This document shows, piece after piece, positions 46,171 to 56,142 of a stretch of 64,000 nt of DNA. The DNA is from JBIICI01 sp044238935 (lineage in GTDB: Bacteria > Pseudomonadota > Alphaproteobacteria > Micavibrionales > Micavibrionaceae), in assembly GCA_044238935.1 (NCBI GenBank), contig JBIICI010000006.1:1-64000 (forward strand). Reading direction: 5' to 3'. Position numbers and translations under genes: made by a program. How positions within the stretch are numbered: position 1 is the first letter of the stretch; each line of letters opens with the position of its first letter. A model generated the notes under the pieces. That model was not told where the DNA came from. It did not search any database and saw only the letters and a program-made list of their open reading frames with translations.

Positions 46171-47010
46171 TTAAAAAACAATCGTATGGTGGTCTTGTAA
46201 AAAGACGCGATGTTGGGCGTATTTCTGCACGGCACGGGATAAAACGGCGGCCTCAATATCTTTGCCTGCGATGCGCATCATATCGGGGGTATAGGTGTGG
46301 TTTATGCGTAATGTTTCCTGTTCGATAATGGGACCTTCATCCAAATCTTGGGTTACAAAATGTGCCGTTGCACCAATCAATTTCACCCCACGGTGAAAGG
46401 CTTGGTGATACGGTTTCGCCCCCTTAAAACCCGGTAAGAATGAATGATGGATATTGATAATGCGTGCGGGATACCATGCACAAAAATCTTCTGATAACAC
46501 CTGCATATATCGCGCCAAGACAATCAATTCGGTTTGCGTTGTTTCAATCATATCACGCAACTTTTTTTCTTGGGTTAATTTTGTATCCGCGGTAACGGGC
46601 AGATATTCAAATCTGTACCCCAAATCTTCGGCATATTTACGGTGATCTTCGTGATTGGAAACGATGGCGGTGACATCAATGGGTAAATGGCTGGTGCGAT
46701 GTTTATATAATAAATCTGTTAAACAATGCGCTTCTTTTGAAACCATAATGATGGTTTTAACGCGCTCTTGAATATCATGGATTTGCCATTTCATATCATA
46801 TGTGGCGGCAAGAGCTTGGAAATTCTGACGTAAATTTTTGACATCCCCTGCAAAATGAAAACGAATATGCGCAAAGAAATATTGATTTAATTGATCGGTG
46901 AATTGTGAGGCTTCGGTAATATTGCACTGATGGTCAAATAAATAACCTGATATTTTGGCAACAATACCCATTTTGTCATTGCATTGTAAGGTGAGGATGT
47001 AATCAGGCAT
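46171..47010 (-). CDS. purU: Formyltetrahydrofolate deformylase
   Basis: PurU hydrolyses 10-formyl-tetrahydrofolate to formate and tetrahydrofolate, balancing one-carbon pools and purine synthesis. An N-terminal ACT domain (MPDYILTLQCNDKMGIVAKI) is followed by a formyl-transferase fold whose catalytic region is NIHHSFLPGFKGAKPYHQAF. ARGVKLIGATAHFVT-type sequence and the C-terminal Asp (DLDEGPIIEQ) complete it. The ATG at 47010 is used; a longer frame encodes only a hydrophobic leader unlike the family. It runs directly into dnaQ. Confidence 0.95.
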   Translation of the reverse strand: MPDYILTLQCNDKMGIVAKISGYLFDHQCNITEASQFTDQLNQYFFAHIRFHFAGDVKNLRQNFQALAATYDMKWQIHDIQERVKTIIMVSKEAHCLTDLLYKHRTSHLPIDVTAIVSNHEDHRKYAEDLGYRFEYLPVTADTKLTQEKKLRDMIETTQTELIVLARYMQVLSEDFCAWYPARIINIHHSFLPGFKGAKPYHQAFHRGVKLIGATAHFVTQDLDEGPIIEQETLRINHTYTPDMMRIAGKDIEAAVLSRAVQKYAQHRVFLQDHHTIVF

Positions 47011-47126
47011 AACAGAGACCAAGCATATTAAAAAAAACAGTAAGAGGCTAATTTTTAGCAATTTTTATCATTGGGTACAACCTAAAAACACTTGATCTTT
47101 TTGTGTGTCTTGTCCATTCTATCGCC

Positions 47127-48728
47127 ATGACAGACAAAAGACGCATTTATATTTTTGACACAACGCTACGCGATGGGGCGCAGACACAGGGGGTTGATTT
47201 TTCTGTGCAGGAAAAACGCGTCATTGCGGCCGCATTGGACGATTTGGGCGTTGATTATATCGAAGGTGGCTGGCCGGGGGCGAACCCAACAGATAATGAA
47301 TTTTTTGCCACAGATCCTGCTTTTCAAAAAAGCCGCTTTACGGCTTTTGGCATGACAAAGCGCAATGATTGTTCTGCATCCAATGATCCAACATTGAGCG
47401 CAGTTTTAAACAGTGCCGCTACGCATTTTTGTTTAGTGGGAAAAAGCTGGGATTTTCAAGTTTCCGTGGCTTTGGGGATTACGTTGGATGAAAATCTTGA
47501 TAATATTCGCCAGACAATCACCCATGCCACAACCTATGGCGAAACATTATTTGATGCGGAGCATTTTTTTGATGGGTACAAAGCCAATCCTGATTATGCC
47601 CTGAAATGTTTGAAAGCCGCCTATGATTCAGGGGCGCGTTGGATTGTTTTATGCGATACAAATGGTGGCACATTGCCGCATGAAATTCATGATATTGTCA
47701 CCCAAGTGTCAAAAATCATTCCTGCACAATATTTGGGCATTCATGCCCATGATGATACGGGCAATGCGGTTGCCAATTCCTTGGCGGCTGTGTATGCAGG
47801 GTGCTGCATGATCCAAGGCACATTGAACGGATTGGGGGAGCGCTGCGGCAATGCCAATTTAATCAGTTTAATCCCAACCCTAATGTTAAAAATGGGCTAT
47901 GATGTGGGATTATCGGTTAATGATCTTAAAAAATTACGCCCCCTTAGCCATCTTTTGGATCAAATGCTAAACCGCACCCCCGCCAGCCATGCCCCCTATA
48001 TTGGGGAGCGTGCTTTTGTGCATAAAGGCGGTTTGCATGCCTCTGCTGTTTTGAAAAACCCTGATTGTTATGAGCATATTGCCCCTGAATTGGTAGGCAA
48101 TGAGCGCCGCATTTTAATTACGGAACAAGCTGGGCGATCCAATTTAATCGGCAGATTAGAAGATTTTGGTTTAACATTAGACCAAGAGAACACACAAGTG
48201 CGCGCGCTTTTGGATTTGGTCAAGCAGCGCCAAGCCGAAGGCTATGCGTATGATGATGCCGAAGCGTCTTTTGAAGTTTTAGCGCGTGAAAAAACCGCAC
48301 ATTTGCCGGAATATTTTAAATTAGAGCGTTTCACGGTGGAAGATGAACGTCGCTATAATATCAAAGGCATCTTAAAAACTGAATCCCAAGCCGTTGTAAA
48401 ATTAAAAGCAGGCAAGGAAATAAAATTAACTGTTGCCGAAGGTAACGGCCCTGTCAATGCCCTTGACCAAGCCTTGCGCAAAGCGCTGGAGAAAATTTAT
48501 CCGCAATTAAGCGATATTCTATTATTGGATTATCGTGTTCGAATCCTCAAGCCTCAGGACGCCACAGGTGCGATGCCGCGTGTTTTGATTGAAAGCGGAT
48601 CACGGCAAAACCCAGATCAACGCTGGACAACGATTGGTGTTTCCACAAATATTATTGATGCATCCTATGATGCGCTGCGTGACAGTTATGTGTATTATTT
48701 AATGAAACAAGGAATTTCACCGCAATGA
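47127..48728 (+). CDS. cimA: Citramalate synthase
   Basis: CimA condenses pyruvate and acetyl-CoA to citramalate, giving a threonine-independent route to isoleucine. The protein has a DRE-TIM barrel (IFDTTLRDGAQTQGVDFS, CDTNGGTLPHEI, HAHDDTGNAVANSL) and a C-terminal LeuA-type regulatory domain (about 400-530). The CimA-specific length (533 residues) and GGWPGANPTDNEFF distinguish it from LeuA. I start at the ATG at 47127 and not the GTG at 47103. It overlaps the next gene by four bases (ATGA). Confidence 0.93.
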   Translation: MTDKRRIYIFDTTLRDGAQTQGVDFSVQEKRVIAAALDDLGVDYIEGGWPGANPTDNEFFATDPAFQKSRFTAFGMTKRNDCSASNDPTLSAVLNSAATHFCLVGKSWDFQVSVALGITLDENLDNIRQTITHATTYGETLFDAEHFFDGYKANPDYALKCLKAAYDSGARWIVLCDTNGGTLPHEIHDIVTQVSKIIPAQYLGIHAHDDTGNAVANSLAAVYAGCCMIQGTLNGLGERCGNANLISLIPTLMLKMGYDVGLSVNDLKKLRPLSHLLDQMLNRTPASHAPYIGERAFVHKGGLHASAVLKNPDCYEHIAPELVGNERRILITEQAGRSNLIGRLEDFGLTLDQENTQVRALLDLVKQRQAEGYAYDDAEASFEVLAREKTAHLPEYFKLERFTVEDERRYNIKGILKTESQAVVKLKAGKEIKLTVAEGNGPVNALDQALRKALEKIYPQLSDILLLDYRVRILKPQDATGAMPRVLIESGSRQNPDQRWTTIGVSTNIIDASYDALRDSYVYYLMKQGISPQ

Positions 48729-49663
48729 CGGATCAACAAAGCAGGATTTTAATTATAAAACTAAGTGCCTTTGGTGATTTTATTCAAGCAACGGGTATTA
48801 TGCGTGCCATTGCACAGCATCATTCTGAGGCAAAAATCACGTTATTAACGACCAAGCCCTTTGTATCGATGGCGCAAAAAATGGGGATTTTTGATGAAGT
48901 GATTATAGATTCGCGCCCTAAATTATGGCAAGTCACGAAAATCATGCAGCTAAAATCGGATTTACAGGGATTTCAACGGATTTATGATTTACAAAATAAT
49001 CACCGCACTGCGCTGTATTTCCGCCTAACGGGGAATATATTGGGGCAGCATAGGCCTGAATGGGTGGGCAATGTTCGCGCGGCATCCCATTATGATGTGA
49101 CCCTTGATCGTAAACAAGGGCATGCCTTTGATCGCCATACACGCTTATTGCGCTTGGTGGGAATTGATCAAACGGACGTTGATCCACTGGATTGGATGCA
49201 GGGTAAAAATGCGGATGATTTTAAGATCACAGCGCCTTATGCACTCATTGCCGCAGGTGCTGCACCGCAGCATCCCTTGAAACGCTGGCCTGCATCTTCT
49301 TATGCGGCTTTGTGTCAGAAATTACTGGATCAGAATATAACGCCTGTTTTGCTTGGCACGAAAGCAGAGGCAGAGGTCACGCAAAATATTGCCGCCCTTT
49401 GTGAGGGCGTACTAAATTTAACAGATCAAACCTCAATCGATGATCTTGCGACCCTTGCGCGGGGGGCAATTTACGCAATTGGCAATGATACAGGCCCCAT
49501 GCATATTATCGCCGCCACAGGCTGCCCCAGCCTTGTTTTATTTTCTAACCAAAGCAATCCTGATCGTCATCTGGCAAAGGGCGAATCCGTGCATTTTTTA
49601 CAAGCGGATCAGATTCAAAATATATCTGTGGCGGATGTTTGGGAGAAAATCCCGCTGAGTTGA
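48725..49663 (+). CDS. GT9-family heptosyltransferase-like protein
   Basis: This 312-residue glycosyltransferase of family 9 opens with IKLSAFGDFIQATGIMRAI, the ADP-heptose:LPS heptosyltransferase N-terminus. It has the C-terminal nucleotide-sugar site AIGNDTGPMHIIAATGCPSL. It probably adds a core sugar to lipopolysaccharide; the exact sugar is not assured. The four-base overlap with cimA suggests coupling, though the pathways are unrelated. It converges with a YpfH-like esterase. Confidence 0.9.
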   Translation: MTDQQSRILIIKLSAFGDFIQATGIMRAIAQHHSEAKITLLTTKPFVSMAQKMGIFDEVIIDSRPKLWQVTKIMQLKSDLQGFQRIYDLQNNHRTALYFRLTGNILGQHRPEWVGNVRAASHYDVTLDRKQGHAFDRHTRLLRLVGIDQTDVDPLDWMQGKNADDFKITAPYALIAAGAAPQHPLKRWPASSYAALCQKLLDQNITPVLLGTKAEAEVTQNIAALCEGVLNLTDQTSIDDLATLARGAIYAIGNDTGPMHIIAATGCPSLVLFSNQSNPDRHLAKGESVHFLQADQIQNISVADVWEKIPLS

Positions 49664-49668
49664 GGATT

Positions 49669-50328
49669 CTACACCAAACGCTCTTTCAAAAATACCGCCC
49701 CTGTCTTGATACCATGTTCGTCAATGGAATGGGTCAGGCGTGGTGTTGTGTGACCTGTGACGTTGAAATTCAGATCACGCAGTGTTTTTGTTGCATTTTC
49801 CCATGCCTGCACAGGGACAACATCATCAGATTGCCCATGAATCAGACAGATAGGCGGCTTTTTTAAATTTGGCAGTGTGGCTAAGGTTTCCGCGCCAAAT
49901 AACGCACCAGAATAGCCTAAGACCGCGCCCAATGTTTCTGTGTAACGTGGGGCTGTATACAGGCTCATCATTGTGCCTTGTGAAAAGCCGACCAAGGCTA
50001 AATGTTTGGCAGGGACGTCATAATGTGCGCATAAATCTGTAATTAATCCTTGCAACAAGGGATCGGATTTGGTGATTTCAGAGTCCAAAACCGCGGGGCG
50101 GCGATCGGATAATGAAAACCACTGCCGCCCAAAAGGTGCCATATCATAGGCAAAAGGCGCATCTGGGGATATAAAAACCGCATCGGGTAAAGCCTGCGCA
50201 AAGTAAGGGGCAAGGGAAATTAAATCTTCGCCATTCGATCCAACACCATGCAAGAATAAAATAATCTGTTTTGGTTTAGATTTTGACTTTGGGTTTTGTT
50301 GGTATAAATTCCAATCAGATAGGGGCAT
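49669..50328 (-). CDS. Carboxylesterase/phospholipase, YpfH-like
   Basis: The 219-residue serine esterase belongs to the alpha/beta-hydrolase-2 family. It has ILFLHGVGSNGEDLI, nucleophile elbow GFSQGTMM, Asp in HGQSDDVVP and His in LTHSIDEHG, so the triad is intact. It lacks a signal peptide. It lies 21 bases downstream of the long repeat protein gene and may belong to that operon, although its role there is unclear. Confidence 0.88.
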   Translation of the reverse strand: MPLSDWNLYQQNPKSKSKPKQIILFLHGVGSNGEDLISLAPYFAQALPDAVFISPDAPFAYDMAPFGRQWFSLSDRRPAVLDSEITKSDPLLQGLITDLCAHYDVPAKHLALVGFSQGTMMSLYTAPRYTETLGAVLGYSGALFGAETLATLPNLKKPPICLIHGQSDDVVPVQAWENATKTLRDLNFNVTGHTTPRLTHSIDEHGIKTGAVFLKERLV

Positions 50329-50349
50329 AAATAGAGTCTCTTTGTAATA

Positions 50350-53300
50350 TTAGGGTTTTTTAGGGAGGTCTTCTTTTTTAGGGACATCTGAAGATGTAGA
50401 GGATGCAGGCTCAGCAGGGGGGAGTTTTGGGTCTTCCTTTTGTTGATCCGATTGTTGATCCGCCGTTTTAACGGGAGCAGGGGAGGACACAGTTTTGGGG
50501 GTTTTTATGATCTTGGGGATAGGATTGCTCTTGACCTTATCTAAAAACCCACGGAACATGTCAACTTCGGTGATAATATTTTCTAATGTGGCGCGATCTG
50601 CTAAAATAACGGCTTCGGGGCGTTCGCGACTGACAACATCAAACAAGGCGGCTTGGTCTGTTTTCGATAGGCGCGCTGCATATTGATTGCGCAAATTGGC
50701 TAATCCCACGCGATCTGAGGAAAGGTTTAAGGCAACCGCATAATTTAAGAGTAAGGAGGCTTGTTCTTTTGTAAGGGGGGCATCGGGCGCGATTTCTTCA
50801 TCAAGGATAATATCATCAATGGCAAGGGCAGCCTGTGTCCATTCGGATGCTTTCCATGCAATATCGGCTTGCATACGATAAACATCACCATCGGGCAATA
50901 ATTGATCTAATGTCTGAAGGGCTTTTGCGTATTGTTTTTGTTGGGTATAAGCGCGTGTTCTGAGTAAGCCAATTGCGTGATCAAAGGCAAGAATTTCATC
51001 AGGGATTAAGTTTGAATCCTTCATGAATTTCTCAGCATTTTCCAAAGCCTCTAAAGCGCGTTTGGGGTCGTTATCTAATAATCGGATGGCGGCAACTTGC
51101 ATGGATGTGTCTAATCCATCAGCCCCTTTTAACCGATATTTGATTTGATGTTCCAACAGCCCCGCGGCGCGATCTAGCAATTCGGCTTCCATTAACCTGT
51201 TGGCAAGGCTGGCAATGACTTTGTCGCCTTCTTCTCCAAGCGGGGTGAGTTCCATAAATTCTTCGTATAATAACGCCGCATCAATGGGTTTAAATTTCTT
51301 GCTATCGGCATGTAAGAATAAATCTTTGAACCGTACAGTCATATCATGGGTGATGGCATCGGCAATGTCTTTGTGATCTGTGGCGCTTGCGATTGTATCA
51401 CGCAGGATTGAAAAGCCTTTTAAATAGTAACCATGATCAATGTATAAATTCCCTAAGGCATGTCCGATTTGATGTTCTAAATCATCGCCGCGCCATGCGT
51501 AACGCAAGCGTTCTAATTTATCAATGGCTTCATCTGCCTTTAATGTCTTTGTTTTATATCCTAATTGGATGGCAGCAAAATTGGCTTTGACGCGATAAAA
51601 TTTATCGGGGCTACGGGCAAGCCCTTTCCAGATACTCAGCGCTTTATCTGTATCGCCATCATGATGATACATCATCCCCCGTAAATATTGATAGCCAGCC
51701 TTTGCCCATAAGGGGGCGCGTTCTTGTTTTAATAAGGGGCGGATGACACTTAAATAATCTTGCGCCAATGAAATATTGCGCGAAGTTGCTGTTTCAGGTT
51801 CTGTTAGCTTCCCACCACGCAACGCAGTTTCAGCAAGGCGCAGGGCTAATTTCTCCCTTAACGGAGACGGATATTGTAAAAGAAAATCCGCTTGGGCGGG
51901 TAATATTTCAAAGGCTTTATCCCATTTTCCTGCACCGGCTAGGGCATAGCTTTTCCAATATTGAATTTCTGGATAAACACTTAAGGCAGGTTGTTCAAAA
52001 TCTAGAATCGCGCCATCATCTTGACCACTTATGGCGCGTGCGGCACCCTCTAAGGCTTGGAATACGGGGGCATCGCCTAAATCAGGATCTTGTGATTTTG
52101 CTAGGCGTAAAAATCCCATGGCCTCAGGCGCGCGATCATTGGCAAGGTGCATGCGGGCTAACATCATGGCTTTTGTGGCCTTGATTTGACCATCTTGATC
52201 TGCCAATTCTTGCATTAATAGATTTTTGTTCTTTCCTAATTGATGACGACCACCCATTTTCCATTCATTGAGTTCAAAAATAACACCATGGGAGATTTCC
52301 TCAGAAATAAGCCCCTCTTGATCTTTTTTATCAAGTGTCGACAGGCGTTCTGATAACATCATCCGATCCACAACATTTTGTGCGGTCAGCGATAATCCTT
52401 TGGGTCTGGTTGCTTGAACACGGCCATCTTCGGCAATAGCGATGGATAGATCATCCACTTTGGGCAATAGGGCTAACCCAAGGGCGCTATCCAACGATTT
52501 TAGCTCAGAAAATTGTCGTGAAAATCCTGTGTAATCACGATAATCGCCAACGGGAATTACAATCATCCGATCTAAAAAAAACGGATCATCCACTTGGATT
52601 GCCGCATCAGGGGCATTAAACCGCCATTGTAAAACACCGCCTGCATCGGGGCGTATGGGGTTTGTAATGCGCTCAGGCTCAATGACTTCGGTCATATTGG
52701 CTTTGTTGGAAATAATAATACGCCATGTCAGCCCCCCCCCTGCGACGGATATTTTTTTACCCAACAGGCTTTTGGGAATCGGGACATACCATGCCGCCCC
52801 TTTATCACTTTGGGCGCGTTCAAAATTTTGCCAACGGGTTGTTTGTGTTTTTAATGTGGGGGGCGCTGATTCCCCCTCTTGGTTACTGATAAGCCATAAG
52901 ATGCCATCTCTTTGGAAAACGGCACTTTTGACCTCATCACGACCTGATAGTAAAATCACATCCGTTTGCAGCGCCGCCATTTCTGATTTCAGATAGTTTG
53001 GTTTTTCAGCATTGGTCGATGCAGCAGGTAAAGGCGCCGCCGCAGGTGCTTTTGGCGTTGGTGCTGTCGGTGCAGGAGGAAGGGATAAAGGAATATCCAA
53101 TTTTGTTGGATCAGGCGCTGGCGCAATGGGTGCGGTAGGGGTAATGGGCGCAACGGGTTCTTCCGCCTTCGGGGGTTGAATGGTTTCTTTTTCAGGGGCG
53201 GGTTTTATTTCAGGTTGTTTCTGTTCAGCAGGGAGAGGCGCAGTTTCCGCAGATTTCTTATTTGCATCTGAGGGCTTCCATTGTGATAAAGCCGTTTTGT

Positions 53301-53703
53301 TTACAGCTATATCAATAACGATTTTATTGTCCAATCGAAAATCATGCACTGCATCATTTGATTTAGAGGGGATCTTAGGAATAATTTTTAAGGTTAAATC
53401 ATCTCCTTGTTTTGATTGCAGGGTAATTTTATATAAATTACTATCTTCTTGTTTGGATTGATCAACGGGTTTAAATGTACCGGCTTTTTTGAATTTTAAA
53501 ATAAGGCTGCCATCTGATTCTGGGGTTAATGTATAATCAACCTTATTTTTCCATTCAAAAACCAGCCGTGTTTTATCGGCATGAAATCCATAGCGTGCGG
53601 TAGGTTCGGCATTGCTGGCGGCAAGGGCATAGGGCGTTAAGGCTGTGGATAATAAACCCACAACAGCAAGCCGTAAAACAAAGTGATGAAATCGTAAGTT
53701 CAT
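50350..53703 (-). CDS. Large periplasmic TPR-type protein with AMIN-like N-terminus
   Basis: The 1117-residue protein has a signal peptide (cleavage after ALA, near residue 28). A beta-rich N-terminal domain follows (about 35-150: TRLVFEWKNKVDYTL...DNKIVIDI), resembling AMIN-type cell-wall/envelope domains. A Pro/Ala-rich linker spans about 155-245, with a second beta region to about 430. A long helical array of TPR-like units then runs to about 1040 (for example AMGFLRLAKSQDPDLGD, ARAYTQQKQYAKALQTLDQLL-type), and a charged Pro-rich tail ends it. It is the last of four co-directional genes with MotB-like partners, suggesting an envelope complex. The AMIN call is inference. Confidence 0.8.
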   Translation of the reverse strand: MNLRFHHFVLRLAVVGLLSTALTPYALAASNAEPTARYGFHADKTRLVFEWKNKVDYTLTPESDGSLILKFKKAGTFKPVDQSKQEDSNLYKITLQSKQGDDLTLKIIPKIPSKSNDAVHDFRLDNKIVIDIAVNKTALSQWKPSDANKKSAETAPLPAEQKQPEIKPAPEKETIQPPKAEEPVAPITPTAPIAPAPDPTKLDIPLSLPPAPTAPTPKAPAAAPLPAASTNAEKPNYLKSEMAALQTDVILLSGRDEVKSAVFQRDGILWLISNQEGESAPPTLKTQTTRWQNFERAQSDKGAAWYVPIPKSLLGKKISVAGGGLTWRIIISNKANMTEVIEPERITNPIRPDAGGVLQWRFNAPDAAIQVDDPFFLDRMIVIPVGDYRDYTGFSRQFSELKSLDSALGLALLPKVDDLSIAIAEDGRVQATRPKGLSLTAQNVVDRMMLSERLSTLDKKDQEGLISEEISHGVIFELNEWKMGGRHQLGKNKNLLMQELADQDGQIKATKAMMLARMHLANDRAPEAMGFLRLAKSQDPDLGDAPVFQALEGAARAISGQDDGAILDFEQPALSVYPEIQYWKSYALAGAGKWDKAFEILPAQADFLLQYPSPLREKLALRLAETALRGGKLTEPETATSRNISLAQDYLSVIRPLLKQERAPLWAKAGYQYLRGMMYHHDGDTDKALSIWKGLARSPDKFYRVKANFAAIQLGYKTKTLKADEAIDKLERLRYAWRGDDLEHQIGHALGNLYIDHGYYLKGFSILRDTIASATDHKDIADAITHDMTVRFKDLFLHADSKKFKPIDAALLYEEFMELTPLGEEGDKVIASLANRLMEAELLDRAAGLLEHQIKYRLKGADGLDTSMQVAAIRLLDNDPKRALEALENAEKFMKDSNLIPDEILAFDHAIGLLRTRAYTQQKQYAKALQTLDQLLPDGDVYRMQADIAWKASEWTQAALAIDDIILDEEIAPDAPLTKEQASLLLNYAVALNLSSDRVGLANLRNQYAARLSKTDQAALFDVVSRERPEAVILADRATLENIITEVDMFRGFLDKVKSNPIPKIIKTPKTVSSPAPVKTADQQSDQQKEDPKLPPAEPASSTSSDVPKKEDLPKKP

Positions 53704-53727
53704 ATGAATCTTTATATCGAAAAACAC

Positions 53728-54504
53728 TTAACGAATATTGTAAATCATAATATCAACCCGCCGCAAGGCTTGATCTGATGAATTTTTGTTTATATTCAAC
53801 TTTTTAAACGAAGATCCGTGTCCTTCGACTGTTAGTTCTTTGCCTTGGTATCCCATTTTAACCAGCCACGCCGCGGCAGATTGTGCGCGTTGCAATGCCA
53901 AAGACCAATTATGAATATTGGCCTGTGTTTCATTTTGGCTTTTATATTCAGGGTCGGCGTAGCCAATAATTTTGATCTGATTTTCAATGCGCGGTAGCAA
54001 AGTGTTTAAAAAAGACAAGGCTTTTTGACCTTGGGGGCTTAAAACCGATTGATCGGGGGCAAAATAGAGGTGATCAGGAATGGATAGACGTAAAAATTCA
54101 TCGGTGCGTTCTATCTCTATGGGTAAATTGATGTTTTGTCGTTTGATAAGATCACGAATAACCTGTTCCAAATAGGGTAAGTCCAACGCAGGTTGCGTGG
54201 ATTGTTGCCGTAAATTTTCCGCATCCAAAACCCCCCCATGGGCAGGAGCGCCATAATGTTTTTCATAGGCATTTTCGGTGCTGGCGGTTAAATCTGCCCA
54301 ATTTTGGGGGGTGGGTGTTGACATTGAAAATAATAAGACAAAAAATGTCAGCATTAATGCGGTCACATCTGTGAATGTTAACAGCCATGATCCATTTTTG
54401 ATGGATGTCGTATAGCTTTTTTTAAAGGCGCTTTTGTAATCTGCGTCTTCTAAAGAAAATACAGGGGGATCTATGGCTGGGGTTTCTGTTTCATCGATTG
54501 TCAT
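53728..54504 (-). CDS. MotB-like protein with OmpA domain
   Basis: The 258-residue protein has a short cytoplasmic N-terminus and one membrane helix, SWLLTFTDVTALMLTFFVLL. Its Asp (TFTD) lies eight residues before the FF pair, exactly where MotB has its proton-carrying Asp32. A plug-like segment follows, then a C-terminal OmpA/MotB peptidoglycan-binding domain (LYFAPDQSVLSP, IIGYADPEYKS, RAQSAAAWLVKMGY). It should be able to act as a stator B subunit. Its start overlaps the preceding MotB-like gene by four bases. No motA is next to it. Confidence 0.82.
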   Translation of the reverse strand: MTIDETETPAIDPPVFSLEDADYKSAFKKSYTTSIKNGSWLLTFTDVTALMLTFFVLLFSMSTPTPQNWADLTASTENAYEKHYGAPAHGGVLDAENLRQQSTQPALDLPYLEQVIRDLIKRQNINLPIEIERTDEFLRLSIPDHLYFAPDQSVLSPQGQKALSFLNTLLPRIENQIKIIGYADPEYKSQNETQANIHNWSLALQRAQSAAAWLVKMGYQGKELTVEGHGSSFKKLNINKNSSDQALRRVDIMIYNIR

Positions 54505-55292
54505 AGACCATCATTCCCCAGCTTATTTTTAGTCGGCGTTGGATTTGATTTGTCATCGAATGGAATCGGTTCAAAAATCAGAATAATCGGTGATTTTTCG
54601 TGATGAAAGCCAATTGAAATCAAAGATTCAGGAACGCCTTGACGGATAAATTCCGCCGCATAGGCCGCCAGTTGCGTTGTTTCAATTTGATCATTAATTT
54701 GATTGTTATCCGTACGCATCAATAATCGTACCCCATAGGGCATGCCACGATCGTTAAGCATATTCAGGCTAGCAAGGGCTTTGAACAAAGAAAAGCTGCC
54801 CATCTTAACTGGGTTTTCTGCTGATCCCCCAAGCTCAATGATTTGATTATATTGCACGGCACGGTCAAAGGGTTTTTTATCCAATTCAATTTTAAAAATC
54901 CCATTTTGAAAATAGGGCGCGGGATCTGTGCCTGCGATTATGGCGTTTAGCCATTGATCAATTGCTTTTTGGCTGTAACCATCGCCCGTTGAATGGGTTG
55001 CGTGTGGAATTAAAGATGGAAAAATATGGGTCAAATCATCAGTAGGGGTTGAAAAGGCTTTGTCAATGCTTTGTAAAATAGGATCGAACTTTTTGGGTTC
55101 AAATCCTCCTTTCGCGGTCAGAACAATAAAAAAAGCCAGTAACATCATGAACAAGGATAAGCCTAATAATTGTTCTGAGTGATTGGATTTTTCAGTTTCA
55201 TGTTGATAGCGTTTTGGCAAAACACTGGGGCGGTGAGATAATCCTTTTGAGGGATCAGGGGGCGGTGACGCTGGAATTTGAATCTCACTCAT
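54501..55292 (-). CDS. MotB-like protein lacking the proton-carrying Asp
   Basis: The 263-residue protein has the MotB layout: a cytoplasmic N-terminus of about 40 residues, one membrane helix (LLGLSLFMMLLAFFIVLTAK) and a periplasmic domain. At the position of the ion-binding Asp (eight residues before FF) there is Ser. The C-terminal part contains an OmpA-like but degenerate pattern (LLMRTDNNQINDQIETTQLA, AYAAEFIRQGVPESLISIGF). It cannot carry protons by the known mechanism, so it may be a structural partner of the active-type MotB encoded next, by overlap of four bases. Confidence 0.72.
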   Translation of the reverse strand: MSEIQIPASPPPDPSKGLSHRPSVLPKRYQHETEKSNHSEQLLGLSLFMMLLAFFIVLTAKGGFEPKKFDPILQSIDKAFSTPTDDLTHIFPSLIPHATHSTGDGYSQKAIDQWLNAIIAGTDPAPYFQNGIFKIELDKKPFDRAVQYNQIIELGGSAENPVKMGSFSLFKALASLNMLNDRGMPYGVRLLMRTDNNQINDQIETTQLAAYAAEFIRQGVPESLISIGFHHEKSPIILIFEPIPFDDKSNPTPTKNKLGNDGL

Positions 55293-55303
55293 TGATGGCT
55301 CAT

Positions 55304-56101
55304 TTACTCCGCGTGGGCTAGGTCAAAATAGAGTCTGTAAGACGGTGTCTTGGGATTAGGGGGTAAAATCTGATTTTTTAGAATTTGCGTCGGTTGTTTC
55401 AATTGGATCACCAATAAGCTCCCGACATCACCTTTTTGTTCAATATTTATATTTTGAATAATGGGGGAATTTTCACCTGTTAAGACTGTTCCAGTTTGCC
55501 AGACTTTGTCAGGAAATTCAACCAATAAGACTTTTTCTGTATTATCCAGATCAAAATGATAAATAGCAGGGTGCGGCAAGGGCAGGGATAATCGGCTATA
55601 TCCACCATGCATGCCTAATACAGGTTTTAAAATGGGCGCATTGGATAAAGGATGAGATGGTGCCTTATATTTAGTGCGAATATCAATCGGGGCGTTTTGG
55701 ATAGGATCGGTTTGTTTTGAATCTGTTGTAACAGGTTTAATTTTAACCGCAGCGGATAATTTCTTTATCCCCCCCCACATGGTATTCATTTGTGTTGTAA
55801 AAGCGCTTTCTGTTGCCTCTTCATCATCTATGGCGGCCGTTTTATGTGTGACGGGGGTTGGCGTTGCCACAGCTTTTTTTAAGGCGATAGGATTAATCGC
55901 AACGGGATCAGAAGTCTGTACCGAAGTGGATTGTGATGATTCCGTGTCAGATTCTATTGGAATCTGCGCTAATTTGACCACACGATTGCCCCATTCCGAA
56001 AACGTAACGGGCTTTGCTGCCGCTGCCTTTTCTTCAGGTGTTGTCGCGCATGCGGATAGAGCGATAAGGATAAAACAAAGAGGGATAAAGCGTAAGATCA
56101 T
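55304..56101 (-). CDS. Envelope lipoprotein with AMIN-like C-terminal domain
   Basis: The signal ends in lipobox LSAC (Cys about 18), followed by Ala-rich sequence. The middle is Thr/Pro/Ser-rich linker. The C-terminal 100 residues form a beta-rich domain (YSRLSLPLPHPAIYHFDLDN, VLLVEFPDKVWQTG, LLVIQLKQPTQI, YRLYFDLAHAE). It is similar in strand pattern to the AMIN-like region at the N-terminus of the large TPR protein of the same operon. It is the first gene, 11 bases upstream of the MotB-like pair. Function unknown; a link between membrane and cell wall is inferred. Confidence 0.7.
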   Translation of the reverse strand: MILRFIPLCFILIALSACATTPEEKAAAAKPVTFSEWGNRVVKLAQIPIESDTESSQSTSVQTSDPVAINPIALKKAVATPTPVTHKTAAIDDEEATESAFTTQMNTMWGGIKKLSAAVKIKPVTTDSKQTDPIQNAPIDIRTKYKAPSHPLSNAPILKPVLGMHGGYSRLSLPLPHPAIYHFDLDNTEKVLLVEFPDKVWQTGTVLTGENSPIIQNINIEQKGDVGSLLVIQLKQPTQILKNQILPPNPKTPSYRLYFDLAHAE

Positions 56102-56142
56102 AGAGCCTTATTAGAAACAAAAGAGATTGAAAAATCAAGCCC

